Shown here piece after piece: positions 35,886 to 45,321 of a stretch of DNA of 64,000 nt. Below the pieces are notes generated by a model that saw nothing but the letters and a program-made list of their open reading frames with translations, searched no databases and was not told the origin of the DNA. Positions within the stretch are counted from its first letter, which is position 1. Each line of letters starts with the position of its first letter. The position numbers were made by a program, and so were the translations under genes. Source of the DNA: Ferruginibacter sp. (lineage in GTDB: Bacteria > Bacteroidota > Bacteroidia > Chitinophagales > Chitinophagaceae); contig JAGOAX010000012.1 in assembly GCA_017983695.1 (NCBI GenBank), positions 1 to 64,000 of the forward strand. The letters are read 5' to 3'.

Positions 35886-38800
35886 CTATTTCTTTTTTGC
35901 GTTATCGTTTAATTTATACAAGAAGGGAAATTCATTGTTTTGTAAAAACAGCAGGTAAGTACCTGTTGTTTTTTTAATCGTTACAATATCCCTTAACTCT
36001 CCTCTTAAATTTAATCCTGTCTTTTTCGATTCCTGCCAGGTAAACTCACCTTTACCATTATTAATTAAAACATCGCCAAAACTTGCGTCTAATTTTTCGA
36101 ACTGTGGCAGTAAGCCGGATTGATTTCCGCCTGTTACCAGGTCAATAAATCCATCTCCATTTACGTCAATGGGCTGTATAGCATTGATGCAGGAAAGCTG
36201 CGTCATTACAGGCAACTCTTTTAAACTAAACTTACCATTACCTTCATTGATTGCTATGCAGGATGATGCATAATTAAATTGCTTTACAACAGACGTACTG
36301 ATCATTTCATTTGAAAACAAATTTTGTACAGTTTTGTTAGCATAATCGCTATGTTTTAAATTTTCTTTTTTTAATACCGGCAACTGGTCCTGTACATCAC
36401 GTTTTAAAAACACCGGCATATCCTTTCCATTAATGGTATAGGTCATTATTTTATCCAGGTCGCCATTTTTATCATAATCGTTCATCCACAATTTTGCCGG
36501 GCTGTTTGCAGCAGGGTTCAGGTAAAAATTCTCACCGATGTTTCCTAAAATCAAATCCTGCCTGCCATCATTATTTACATCTGCAACGGCAACAGTTTGC
36601 CACCAGCCAAATTTATCGCTGATACTTGTTTTCACTTCAATAAACCTGTCTTTGTTAAAAGAAAAAATCCTGGGCGCCATCCACTCGCCAGCAATAATTA
36701 ATTCTTTTTGTTTATCCCCTGTAACATCTTCCCACACAGCACCTGTTACCATTCCTAAAGCAGCGATATCAGGATTTTTTGTTTGGGCAATATCTGTAAA
36801 ATGTCCCTTACCATCATTTACCAATAAATAACTTTGCGGATCTTTACCATAAACACCGGGATAACTTCTTGCACCAATAAAAAGATCAGGAAAGCCATCG
36901 TTATTAAAATCGTTAGCAATTGCTACTGCAATATTCATACTCATGTTTGCAAAAGCCTTAGTATCCAGCGTAAAATTTCCTTTACCATCATTATTAAATA
37001 AACGCAGTTGCAGTTCCACGCTATTCATTGGGTGATTGTTACCTCCTGGGCAAACAAGCAAATCCATATCACTATCCCTGTCATAATCAAAAAACAAAAC
37101 CGCTACATCTTCAAATTGAAAAAAACGTTTAAAAACTTCCTCTTCCTTTTTTATAAATGTCCCATTAGTCCGTTGTAAATAAAGCTGGCCTATTTTTCCT
37201 TCGGCACCTCCAATGTAAATATCTGTAAGCCCATCTCCGTTCACATCTGCAGTTGCTGCTTTTGGTCCTTCTCTCGAAAAAATTCTTGGTGTTAACCGTT
37301 CATTATAAAAATCTACGTACTCATTCTCCTGGTGTTTTTCAAAACTACTTTCCTGTTTTGAAAAAATAGCAGCAACTTTTGGTTCAGTCTTTGCCAGTTC
37401 GGGAATAGTTTGTACCTGTGTTTGATTTAGCTGGTGCAGCTTATTTATTTCAGGTAAATTAATTGTAGTGGTGTTTCTGTTTGGCCAGGTAATTATTGCA
37501 GAATCTATTTTTGCAGCATTGCCCAAACCAAAAACCAATTTATAATCAACCGATGATTGAAAACCCCTGCTGGGAATTAATTCCTGAGTAAGTATCTGGC
37601 TACCTATAAACAACTGTACTTTACTTCCAATTGCAAAAGGATTTTTTGCTGCTCCATTTAAAGAAAATCCTATGTAATTATTTTTATTAAGTTCTCTCGA
37701 TTTGTTTTTATAAATATAGGCAGGTTGATTTTGATTACATACAATCAAATCTAAATCGCCATCATTATCTAAATCTGCATAAGCAGCACCGGTTGAAAAT
37801 GTAGGTTGTGCAAAACCCCATTCGTTACCTATATCTGTAAATTTTAAATTTTTATCGTTACGATACACTTTATTAGGCAAGGGCGTTAAAGGAATTTCCT
37901 TTAAAATTTTATCAACCGATTCTTTTTTGCCGGTAAGTACCATTTTCTGGTTTACATCGTTTGCAAAAAAATCCATAAAGTCAAGATTGGTTACATCTTT
38001 TGCCACACCATTACAAACGTATAAATCATTCCAGCCATCGTTATCCATATCAAATATTAAAGCACCCCAGCTCCAGTCTGTTGCTGCAACACCACTGTAC
38101 CTGGCTATATCAATAAACTTTCCATCTTTATTATTTAATTGCAAACAGTTTTTGGTGTACTGGTAATAAAAGCCTGATTTTAATTTAGTATTGAACAAAC
38201 TGATATTATCAAATGACCCAACAGTTTTTAACCTGTAATCATCACCGGGCAGCATATCGGTAGTAAATAAATCGAGATAGCCATCGTTATTAATATCAGC
38301 AATATCGGCACCCATTGAGGAGAAACTGGTATGCTGAAACCATTGTTCCATCTCATCTTTAAAAGTGCCGTTTTTTTGATTGATATATAAATAATCTCTT
38401 TCGTAGCTATCGTTTGAAACAAAAACGTCGGGCCACCCATCGTTGTTAATGTCACTAACAGAAACGCCGAGCCCAAAACTTATCAGCCCACCGTGAATAC
38501 CTGCCTGTGTAGTAACTTCTTTAAAAAAACCATTTTCATTTTTATACAAATGATCGCCGCCACCTTTAATCATATCAGGAATTTTCCATAAACTATCCGG
38601 CATATCCCTTCTATTGGCAAAATCCAGTTGATTAATTGGAACAGGACTGTTGTTTATCATAAAACAATCCAGGTCTCCATCCATATCGTAATCAAAAAAG
38701 TTTACCTGGGTAGTATAGGCTGATATATCAAGGCCAAATTTTGCAGCCGCTTCTGTAAATGTAACCTCACCCCGTCCCTCTCCATTTGGAGAAGGGGAAA

Positions 38801-39251
38801 GACCATTATTGAGGTATAATTTATTTTTTCTTGTACCAGTACCCATGCGGCCCGATGTACAAACATAAATATCCAGCCATCCGTCGGCATTAACATCTGC
38901 AAACACCACACCGGTATTCCATTTGTCATCTTTAATTATGCCTGCTTTGTCAGAAATATCTTCAAACTTTAAGCTGCCTTTGTTAAGATATAATTTATTG
39001 GCCCCGGTATTGGAAGTCATAAACACATCTGCAAGTCCGTCATTATTAATATCGCCAATTGCAACACCATTACCATTATAAAAGTTACGGAATAAAAAAC
39101 CATTCTCCAGGCTATCATCAATAACTATATTATTAAAATCGATACCAGTGTTATTAACTAATTCAAATAATACAGGTTTGGTTGCACCCGGTTTAGTTTT
39201 GCAGGAAGCAAAGAGGATAAGACAAAATAAAAAAAGAAGGAAATTTTTCAT
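35886..39251 (-). CDS. FG-GAP/VCBS-repeat lipoprotein with ASPIC/UnbV domain, first tandem copy
   Basis: A 1,121-residue lipoprotein (signal ending LFASC) with FG-GAP/VCBS propeller blades and an ASPIC/UnbV-like domain, closely related to the second copy. The frame extends upstream to 39308, but ATG at 39251 starts a clean lipoprotein signal peptide. Residues about 150-163 (GLSPSPNGEGRGEV) are an extra Gly/Pro/Ser-rich loop absent from the paralogues. At DNA level this loop (38763-38804) is a GC-rich palindromic element inserted in frame. It is separated from susD by a strong stem-loop at 39289-39319, which may lower its expression relative to susCD. Confidence 0.86.
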   Translation of the reverse strand: MKNFLLFLFCLILFASCKTKPGATKPVLFELVNNTGIDFNNIVIDDSLENGFLFRNFYNGNGVAIGDINNDGLADVFMTSNTGANKLYLNKGSLKFEDISDKAGIIKDDKWNTGVVFADVNADGWLDIYVCTSGRMGTGTRKNKLYLNNGLSPSPNGEGRGEVTFTEAAAKFGLDISAYTTQVNFFDYDMDGDLDCFMINNSPVPINQLDFANRRDMPDSLWKIPDMIKGGGDHLYKNENGFFKEVTTQAGIHGGLISFGLGVSVSDINNDGWPDVFVSNDSYERDYLYINQKNGTFKDEMEQWFQHTSFSSMGADIADINNDGYLDLFTTDMLPGDDYRLKTVGSFDNISLFNTKLKSGFYYQYTKNCLQLNNKDGKFIDIARYSGVAATDWSWGALIFDMDNDGWNDLYVCNGVAKDVTNLDFMDFFANDVNQKMVLTGKKESVDKILKEIPLTPLPNKVYRNDKNLKFTDIGNEWGFAQPTFSTGAAYADLDNDGDLDLIVCNQNQPAYIYKNKSRELNKNNYIGFSLNGAAKNPFAIGSKVQLFIGSQILTQELIPSRGFQSSVDYKLVFGLGNAAKIDSAIITWPNRNTTTINLPEINKLHQLNQTQVQTIPELAKTEPKVAAIFSKQESSFEKHQENEYVDFYNERLTPRIFSREGPKAATADVNGDGLTDIYIGGAEGKIGQLYLQRTNGTFIKKEEEVFKRFFQFEDVAVLFFDYDRDSDMDLLVCPGGNNHPMNSVELQLRLFNNDGKGNFTLDTKAFANMSMNIAVAIANDFNNDGFPDLFIGARSYPGVYGKDPQSYLLVNDGKGHFTDIAQTKNPDIAALGMVTGAVWEDVTGDKQKELIIAGEWMAPRIFSFNKDRFIEVKTSISDKFGWWQTVAVADVNNDGRQDLILGNIGENFYLNPAANSPAKLWMNDYDKNGDLDKIMTYTINGKDMPVFLKRDVQDQLPVLKKENLKHSDYANKTVQNLFSNEMISTSVVKQFNYASSCIAINEGNGKFSLKELPVMTQLSCINAIQPIDVNGDGFIDLVTGGNQSGLLPQFEKLDASFGDVLINNGKGEFTWQESKKTGLNLRGELRDIVTIKKTTGTYLLFLQNNEFPFLYKLNDNAKKK
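38763..38804. repeat. GC-rich palindromic element inserted in frame in an FG-GAP gene
   Basis: The element includes CCTCACCCCGTCCCTCTCC-type sequence and a hairpin TCTCC-ATTT-GGAGA (38779-38792). The encoded loop is absent from both paralogues, where the flanking residues align directly (NN then TFTE), so about 11 extra codons were added without breaking the frame. I associate this sequence with short dispersed repeats in Bacteroidota genomes. Confidence 0.7.
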
Positions 39252-39288
39252 CAGTAATAATAATCGTTGCCTTAGCGTTACATTAAAA

Positions 39289-39319
39289 GTAAAAGGCCAT
39301 TGTAACAATGACCTTTTAC
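39289..39319 (-). terminator. Stem-loop between susD and the FG-GAP genes
   Basis: A 13-bp stem with one C-A mismatch (39289-39302 with 39306-39319), TAA loop, followed on the minus strand by TTTTAATG. Its place inside an otherwise continuous unit suggests partial termination or mRNA stabilisation of the susCD part. Confidence 0.7.
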
Positions 39320-39354
39320 GAAATTATAATAAAAACAGTTACTAAATTTTGTTA

Positions 39355-41022
39355 TTAGTAGCCTGGATTTTGCTTTAAGTTTGGATTTGCTGCCAAAGCC
39401 TGAGAAGGAATAGGGAACAACAAATATTTAGGATTATCAGTTGGTTTGTAAGGCCATGGTTTTAAGAACACACCAAAGCGGATCAAATCAGTTCTTCTTA
39501 CATATTCCCAATACAATTCCCTTCCTCTTTCTGCCAATAATGTATTAGGAGCGTAATTTGTTGCAGTTACTAAAGTCATTGTAGTTAAAGCTACAGCGCC
39601 CCTTGCTGCCCTTAATGCATTAACCATTGCCAATGCACCTGCATTATCCGGTGTACCTTTTCTCATCATTGCTTCTGCAACCATTAACACCACATCAGGA
39701 TATCTAAAGATAATTACATCATTACCTGCAGAACCATCATAGTTTGCAAAGTCTGGAGAATATTTCAATACACGAATGCCAGTTGCCTCCAGTAAACCCG
39801 GAACACTTTCTATCATCCCAGGACCAATTACAGGGTTAAAACTTAACAATTTGGCATTAGGACCATCCGCTGCTACCCAACCCCTGTAATGTTTTTTATT
39901 TCCTAGGTGATCATACTGCTGGCCAATTAATAATCCCGGCCTTAAACCTGATCCTGCTACATCTGTTACACCTGCATGAAATCTTCCACCAATCCTCCTG
40001 TCTAATAAAGTATCATCCGGAGTTTGAGCGGCAGTAGCACCGTTAACAGCAAATGTGTTATAAAATTCAGAGATACTGGAGAAACCATTCCATCCGGCAT
40101 TTGGCGCTTTAGAATCGAAAGAATTATAATGCAGTGTTCTGTACCAGAAAGATCTTACATCCATATTGTTTGCAGAAACCCCACTGGTATTATCATAGGC
40201 CCAAATTGCTTCTTTTGTTTTTGATTGATTGTCTGCAGTAAAATTGTCAAAAAAGTTAGGCGTATAAGAATACCTGCCAGAGCTGATTATTGCATTGCCT
40301 AAAGTAATTACCTGTTGCATATCTGCATCAGCAAAAGTTGGCGTAGCCCTGTTAGAAAATGCGCCCCTGTTTAAATAACACCTCATTAATAAAAACCTGG
40401 CAGCATCCGCTGTTCCTTTATAATTTACATTGGCACTAGATGCCGGCATTGTAGCCAATATTGCATTTAATTCACTTATAATAAAATCGGCTGCAGCTGT
40501 ACCTGTTTTTACTTCTGGTGCATTTAACAGGTTATCCCCCGGGTTTCTGATTGGGTATTGTCCAAAGAAATCAAGAAGATTATATAACGCATAAGCTCTT
40601 AAAAACCTTGCTTCTGCTGCCTGGCTGGCAGAAGGACCAAAAGCCAAGACATTGGTAGCATCAAAGTTGATTTTATTTAAGCTGTTAAAAGTGCCTAAAA
40701 TAGACCCTAAGTCAGCATTCCAGGTATGGTTATGCATTACCCTCCAGGCGCCATTATCGTCCCAGTCACCAGCCCTTGTTGGCACTAAAGATTCATCAGA
40801 TGTATTACCTGTAAGATTAATTAACTGTCCTACATCACCAAACGGTCCGGTTAAATCTGAATAAGCGGTTTTTAATAATAAACCTGTACCCGAAGCTCCT
40901 AAAGCATCGGCGGTTTGTTGATTGGTAAGTGTACTGTTTAAACCCTCATCGAGTTTGGTACACCCCGATAATGCTGCTACAAGCAGTAGGGCGTAAATTT
41001 TATTTTTTTTATTTTGTATCAT
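39355..41022 (-). CDS. SusD/RagB-family surface glycan-binding lipoprotein
   Basis: A 555-residue lipoprotein (signal ending LSGC after ATG at 41022). The frame extends further up to 41100, but those residues precede the signal peptide and overlap susC, so the ATG is preferred. SusD features are present: helical TPR-like N-terminal half with the typical YNLLDFFGQYP segment around residue 160, and a C-terminal RagB part with the family signature near the end, RGRELYWEYVRRTDLIRFG, followed by LFPIPSQALAANPNLKQNPGY. It caps the partner SusC on the outer membrane and binds the ligand. It begins 22 nt after susC. Confidence 0.95.
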   Translation of the reverse strand: MIQNKKNKIYALLLVAALSGCTKLDEGLNSTLTNQQTADALGASGTGLLLKTAYSDLTGPFGDVGQLINLTGNTSDESLVPTRAGDWDDNGAWRVMHNHTWNADLGSILGTFNSLNKINFDATNVLAFGPSASQAAEARFLRAYALYNLLDFFGQYPIRNPGDNLLNAPEVKTGTAAADFIISELNAILATMPASSANVNYKGTADAARFLLMRCYLNRGAFSNRATPTFADADMQQVITLGNAIISSGRYSYTPNFFDNFTADNQSKTKEAIWAYDNTSGVSANNMDVRSFWYRTLHYNSFDSKAPNAGWNGFSSISEFYNTFAVNGATAAQTPDDTLLDRRIGGRFHAGVTDVAGSGLRPGLLIGQQYDHLGNKKHYRGWVAADGPNAKLLSFNPVIGPGMIESVPGLLEATGIRVLKYSPDFANYDGSAGNDVIIFRYPDVVLMVAEAMMRKGTPDNAGALAMVNALRAARGAVALTTMTLVTATNYAPNTLLAERGRELYWEYVRRTDLIRFGVFLKPWPYKPTDNPKYLLFPIPSQALAANPNLKQNPGY

Positions 41023-41044
41023 AACAATAAATTTATTTTTTGGA

Positions 41045-44014
41045 TTATAATGATGCGTTAAAACCAAACGAGAATGTTCTTGGTGTTGGATAAGGAACAT
41101 ATTCTATACTTCTTGAAGGATAGTTATTGCTGCTCTTATCGATATTAACCTCAGGATCGAACCCTGTAAATTTGGTTATTACAAAAAGGTTGCTTCCAGA
41201 AACAAACGCTGTTAAACCCTTCAGGTATTTACCTATGTTTCCAACATTATAACGTACAGTAGCATTACGTAATTTAAAATAGTTTCCTTTTTCTAAGAAT
41301 CTTGTTGATGCTGCAGCAGAGCTAACAGTTTTTTCAGCAGAGTTATATGCTGCCAAATCAACGTTTCTTCCACCAAGAATACCGGCAAGATTGGTAATAT
41401 TGGTTGCAGTGTTATTATATATCATAAATCCTCCTGCTCCACCTGCGTTTAGTGAAAGAGAAAGCTTCTTATACCTTACACTTGTACCAAATCCATAAAC
41501 TGTATGTGGATTAGGGTCTCCGGCAAATTCAGGATTAGCACCAATTAACTGATTACCACTTGCATCAAATCCATTGAATTTTTTAAGGTAAAACTGATTT
41601 ACTGGTTGATTATTGGTAATTATCTGAGATAAAGTACCTGATACGCCTTGTCCGTTAATTTCACCAGTTAAAATCTGAAGTGCCGTAGTAGTTCCTTTTG
41701 CATAGAAGTTGGTAAGGTTATTTTTATTATTAGCGATGTTAAAGTTTACATCAACTCCAAAATCTGCTTTATCTATAACCGCTGCTCCAACTGAAAATTC
41801 AACACCTTTATTTGTTAAGTTAGCAGGCAGGTTGATGAAATAGATTGAAGCAGGAGCCGGTTGAATAGCTGTGCTTTGAAAAAGAATATCGGTTGTATTT
41901 TTGTCGTAATAATCAAAGCTACCATAAACTCTACCTTTAAGTATAGAATAGTCTATACCAAAGTTGTAAGATCTCGTGGACTCCCATCTCAGATCAGGGT
42001 TAGCTACGTTAAACTGCCCTGCAGAATTATATGAGTTAAATCCAAATTGCTCCTGAGAGGCTCCTGCCGGAAACTCCTGGTTACCAGTAAGACCCCATGA
42101 AGCTCTTATTGCTAAATTAGTAAACAAAGAACTGCCTTTCATAAAGTCTTCGCTGCTGATATTCCATTTTGCTGCAACAGATGGGAAGTAACCATATTTG
42201 TTATTCTTACCAAATTTGCTAGATCCATCTGCCCTTACTGTAGCGGTAAGCAGATATTTATCAGAATAGTTTAAAACAGCTCTGCCAAAATAAGACTGTA
42301 ACTCTGTGCTGGGATTAACAAATACACTTGGTAAGCCCTGTGTATTTCCGTTTGCCAATATATCGGTGTATTTAATTTTTATACGTGTAGCTTCGGTTAG
42401 GTTGGTATTAAATCCTGATGCAGAATAAGTACCCCCTGAATAATCAGTTGTCCAATACTCAAAACCTGCTAAAGCATTTAATGATAATTTAGATGTCAGG
42501 TTGGTATTGTAATTTAAAGTATGGGTAATTGTTTTAGAAATTAGTTTAGCATAAGATTTTGCACCCACACCTAAACCAGAAATACCATTGTATCCCCCAA
42601 GCCATCCGTCAATATTTGTATTTCTTTCGCCAGAACCCTGGTTAATACCAAACATAAACTTGTACTCAAGATTATTCATTAATTTATAAGAAGCAGAAAT
42701 ATCGGCTAATACTGAATTTACTTTTGCAATGTCTGAATAAGCATCAGCAAAAGCAAGCGGATTTCCGGAACCATTTCCAGGTACAACATAATTACCTGCA
42801 TTATCTTTAAAAGATTCAGTTGGGTTCCAGCTTAGTGCAGAACTTATCAGGTTTCCTTTTGAATCGGCAGTATTACTTACGTTGGTAATATCTTCTTTTG
42901 TACTACCTACCCTTAAATTAAAATCAAGGCTTAATTTTTTATCTAAAAACTTATACTGGCCTCCAAAAGAACCTAAATATTTATCAAGGTTTGAATTTTT
43001 AAGAAAGCCTCTTGCTCTTGATGCAAGGAAAGAAGCACGGAATCTTCCGTTTTCATTTCCTGAGCTTAAAGATAAACTGTAATCGCTTGACAAATTTTTC
43101 TGGGTAATTGCATCTAATGCATCAATATTCCCACCTTTATCAAGTGAAGCAGGCGCACCATATTTTGTTAATGCTGATCTAAACTCAGCAGCACTTAATA
43201 TTTCATATTTTTTCAAATACCCTGCCGATGTACCAAAACTTGTCCCAAACTCTACTTTGGTGCCGCCAGAAGCAGCTTTTTTAGTTGTAATTACAATTAC
43301 ACCGTTTGCACCTCTTGAACCATAAATAGCTGCAGAAGATGCATCTTTTAAAACATCTATTTGAGCAATATCATTGGGATTAATATATAAAAGCGGATTA
43401 GATTCAGGAGTTGAACCAAACCCCTGCGTAAGTGTAACACTTGGCCTGGCTGTTCTGCCATCTAAAGGCACACCATCAACAACATACAATGGATTGTTTA
43501 CTGCACGTATTGAGTTGTTACCTCTTATTTTAATAGTAGTAGCAACACCTGGCTGACCACTATTATTGGTAATTTCTAAGCCGGATACTTTGTTTTGCAG
43601 TAATTGATCGGGAGAGGTAACAAAGCCACCGTTAAAATCTTTGGCCTTTACTGATCCCACTGCACCGGTAAGATCTTTTTTACGGGCAGTACCATAACCT
43701 ACTACCACAACTTCATTAAGGTTACTTACGCTGGTTTGGATACTTACATTAACAGCTCCTGTGCCGCTAACTTTTACCGACTGGGAAGTATACCCAGATC
43801 CGCTAAACACCAATGTGGCGCCATTAGCAACACCATCTAATGTAAATACACCCTGTGCATTGGTAGATGTACCTTTTGTAGTTCCTTTTACGGTAACAGA
43901 GATGCCTGAAACAGGATCTCCTTTTGTATCGGTTACAGTGCCGGTAACTGTTTGGGCAGTGGCAAATGCTGTAAACCCGATTACTGCCAGCAATAGCGTA
44001 GCAGCTTTTCTCAT
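41045..44014 (-). CDS. SusC/RagA-family TonB-dependent outer-membrane transporter
   Basis: A TonB-dependent receptor of 989 residues from the chosen ATG at 44014, which starts a clean signal peptide (ending TAFATAQ); in-frame ATGs at 44029 and 44071 are possible. Layout: carboxypeptidase-D-regulatory-like domain (about 22-105), plug with VVVGYGTARKKDLTGAVGSV (about 118-135) and GANGVIVITTK, then a 22-strand barrel ending in a Phe-rich C-terminus (FSFGFNASL). It imports oligosaccharides or peptides with SusD, powered by TonB. It is first in a unit with susD and three FG-GAP lipoproteins. Its leader shares the 288-bp divergent region with the LacI-type gene and contains the perfect operator palindrome, so it is likely repressed by that regulator. 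Confidence 0.95.
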   Translation of the reverse strand: MRKAATLLLAVIGFTAFATAQTVTGTVTDTKGDPVSGISVTVKGTTKGTSTNAQGVFTLDGVANGATLVFSGSGYTSQSVKVSGTGAVNVSIQTSVSNLNEVVVVGYGTARKKDLTGAVGSVKAKDFNGGFVTSPDQLLQNKVSGLEITNNSGQPGVATTIKIRGNNSIRAVNNPLYVVDGVPLDGRTARPSVTLTQGFGSTPESNPLLYINPNDIAQIDVLKDASSAAIYGSRGANGVIVITTKKAASGGTKVEFGTSFGTSAGYLKKYEILSAAEFRSALTKYGAPASLDKGGNIDALDAITQKNLSSDYSLSLSSGNENGRFRASFLASRARGFLKNSNLDKYLGSFGGQYKFLDKKLSLDFNLRVGSTKEDITNVSNTADSKGNLISSALSWNPTESFKDNAGNYVVPGNGSGNPLAFADAYSDIAKVNSVLADISASYKLMNNLEYKFMFGINQGSGERNTNIDGWLGGYNGISGLGVGAKSYAKLISKTITHTLNYNTNLTSKLSLNALAGFEYWTTDYSGGTYSASGFNTNLTEATRIKIKYTDILANGNTQGLPSVFVNPSTELQSYFGRAVLNYSDKYLLTATVRADGSSKFGKNNKYGYFPSVAAKWNISSEDFMKGSSLFTNLAIRASWGLTGNQEFPAGASQEQFGFNSYNSAGQFNVANPDLRWESTRSYNFGIDYSILKGRVYGSFDYYDKNTTDILFQSTAIQPAPASIYFINLPANLTNKGVEFSVGAAVIDKADFGVDVNFNIANNKNNLTNFYAKGTTTALQILTGEINGQGVSGTLSQIITNNQPVNQFYLKKFNGFDASGNQLIGANPEFAGDPNPHTVYGFGTSVRYKKLSLSLNAGGAGGFMIYNNTATNITNLAGILGGRNVDLAAYNSAEKTVSSAAASTRFLEKGNYFKLRNATVRYNVGNIGKYLKGLTAFVSGSNLFVITKFTGFDPEVNIDKSSNNYPSRSIEYVPYPTPRTFSFGFNASL

Positions 44015-44225
44015 AATAGCAAGAAGCATAATCGTTTGGTTTTTTGGAATGAAAAAAATAGTTATCTGCATTTTGAAATTTAGAGTCCTGTTTAACTTGC
44101 CGGTCGATTATATTATAGCTATACAAACTACCAAGTTGTACAAGAAGTTAACAAAAACCCAAAATTTCGAAATAAAAGTACAGTGATTAATGTATCAAAT
44201 ACACAGTAAAAACCATAAATTTGCT

Positions 44226-44237
44226 GCAAACGTTTGC
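44226..44237. promoter_or_regulatory. LacI-type operator, perfect palindrome
   Basis: GCAAACGTTTGC is a perfect 12-bp palindrome with the central CG usual for LacI-family operators. It is 66 bp before the regulator start and 189 bp before susC. A TAAATTTG box (44216-44223) just upstream could be a -7 element for the regulator gene, in which case the operator covers its transcription start. A weaker site, GAAAACGGTTGT, lies 13 bp downstream at 44250-44261. Confidence 0.7.
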
Positions 44238-44302
44238 GAAATTGTTTGCGAAAACGGTTGTTGTGCAAAGTTTTACTGCTTACATACAATTGCTGTTGCT
44301 AT

Positions 44303-45289
44303 ATGACCAATACTACTTTAAAGAAGATTTCTGAAATACTGGGGCTTAGTATATCCACTATTTCCAGGGCATTAAAAGACCATCCGGATATATCTGCCAA
44401 AACAAAACAACTTGTTGTTGAATTAGCTACCACTTTGGATTATGAACCCAACGTAAATGCAATTAATTTACGTACCAGTAACAGTAAATTATTCGGGCTG
44501 ATAGTTCCTTCAATTGCCAACCAGTTTTATAATTCTTTTGTAGCTTCGGTTGAAGAAGAGTGCCGCAGAAATGGCTATTCACTCATGATCCTACAATCCG
44601 GTGACGATCCTTCCATTGAACTGACAAACCTGAAACTGTGCCGGCAAAACAGGATCACCGGTTTATTTGTTTGCATTTCTCCTGAAACCGTTAATATAGA
44701 TGCCTTTCTTAAATTAAAGGAAATTGATGTGCCGGTTATATTTTTCGATAAAGTGCCTGATAACAATCTTTGTAATAAGGTTTGTGTTGCCGATTCGATT
44801 TCTGCTACAATGGCCGCAACAGCCATCAGCAATAAAAAAAAGAAAAAAATACTGGCGCTTTTTGGTAACCCCAACCTTTCAATAACAAAAAAAAGACTGG
44901 CTGCATTTACAGAAACGGTTGCTAACAAAGCCGGTAAAACAAAACTTATTACAGCACATGCAACCAGTTCTGCCGAAGCAGAGGCACTTACTTTAACACA
45001 TTTAAAGCAAAGCCCCGATACCATATTTTGCATGAGCGATGAAATACTTACCGGCGTAATGAAAGCCATACAAAGAAATGCATTAAAAGTGCCGGGTGAT
45101 ATTAGTGTAATAACCATAAGCAACGGCGAAATACCGAAACTATATTTTCCTGAAATTACTTATGTGGAAACCAGCGGTGTGAAACTAGGCAAACTTGCAT
45201 TTTCCAGTATGATGGCCTGCCTTGCCGGCAGTACATTTATACAAGAACTTACTATAGAATCTGTGCTGGTTGAGGGTGGTTCTTTATAA
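44303..45289 (+). CDS. LacI-family transcriptional regulator
   Basis: A 328-residue repressor/activator. The helix-turn-helix is at residues 4-24 (TLKKISEILGLSISTISRAL) and the periplasmic-binding-like effector domain begins near 60 (LFGLIVPSIANQFYNSFVASV). An upstream open frame reaches 44234, but it covers the operator, and the family start is the ATG at 44303. It is divergent from the susC unit with a perfect palindromic operator between, a standard autoregulated arrangement. Sugar binding is likely; the effector is unknown. Similar palindromes near GH65, MFS/GH32, GH13 and gapA suggest a regulon across the window. Confidence 0.93.
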   Translation: MTNTTLKKISEILGLSISTISRALKDHPDISAKTKQLVVELATTLDYEPNVNAINLRTSNSKLFGLIVPSIANQFYNSFVASVEEECRRNGYSLMILQSGDDPSIELTNLKLCRQNRITGLFVCISPETVNIDAFLKLKEIDVPVIFFDKVPDNNLCNKVCVADSISATMAATAISNKKKKKILALFGNPNLSITKKRLAAFTETVANKAGKTKLITAHATSSAEAEALTLTHLKQSPDTIFCMSDEILTGVMKAIQRNALKVPGDISVITISNGEIPKLYFPEITYVETSGVKLGKLAFSSMMACLAGSTFIQELTIESVLVEGGSL

Positions 45290-45321
45290 TTGCGTTTTTT
45301 TTACTCCGTCAAACTTAAGGC

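Noticed and set aside
44150..44223. A full lacI promoter in the susC-lacI gap
   Set aside because: The -7-like TAAATTTG has no TTTG at 19-21 nt upstream, so it is mentioned only with the operator.
44575..45123. 182-codon minus-strand frame
   Set aside because: Antisense to the LacI-type regulator, which has clear HTH and effector domains.
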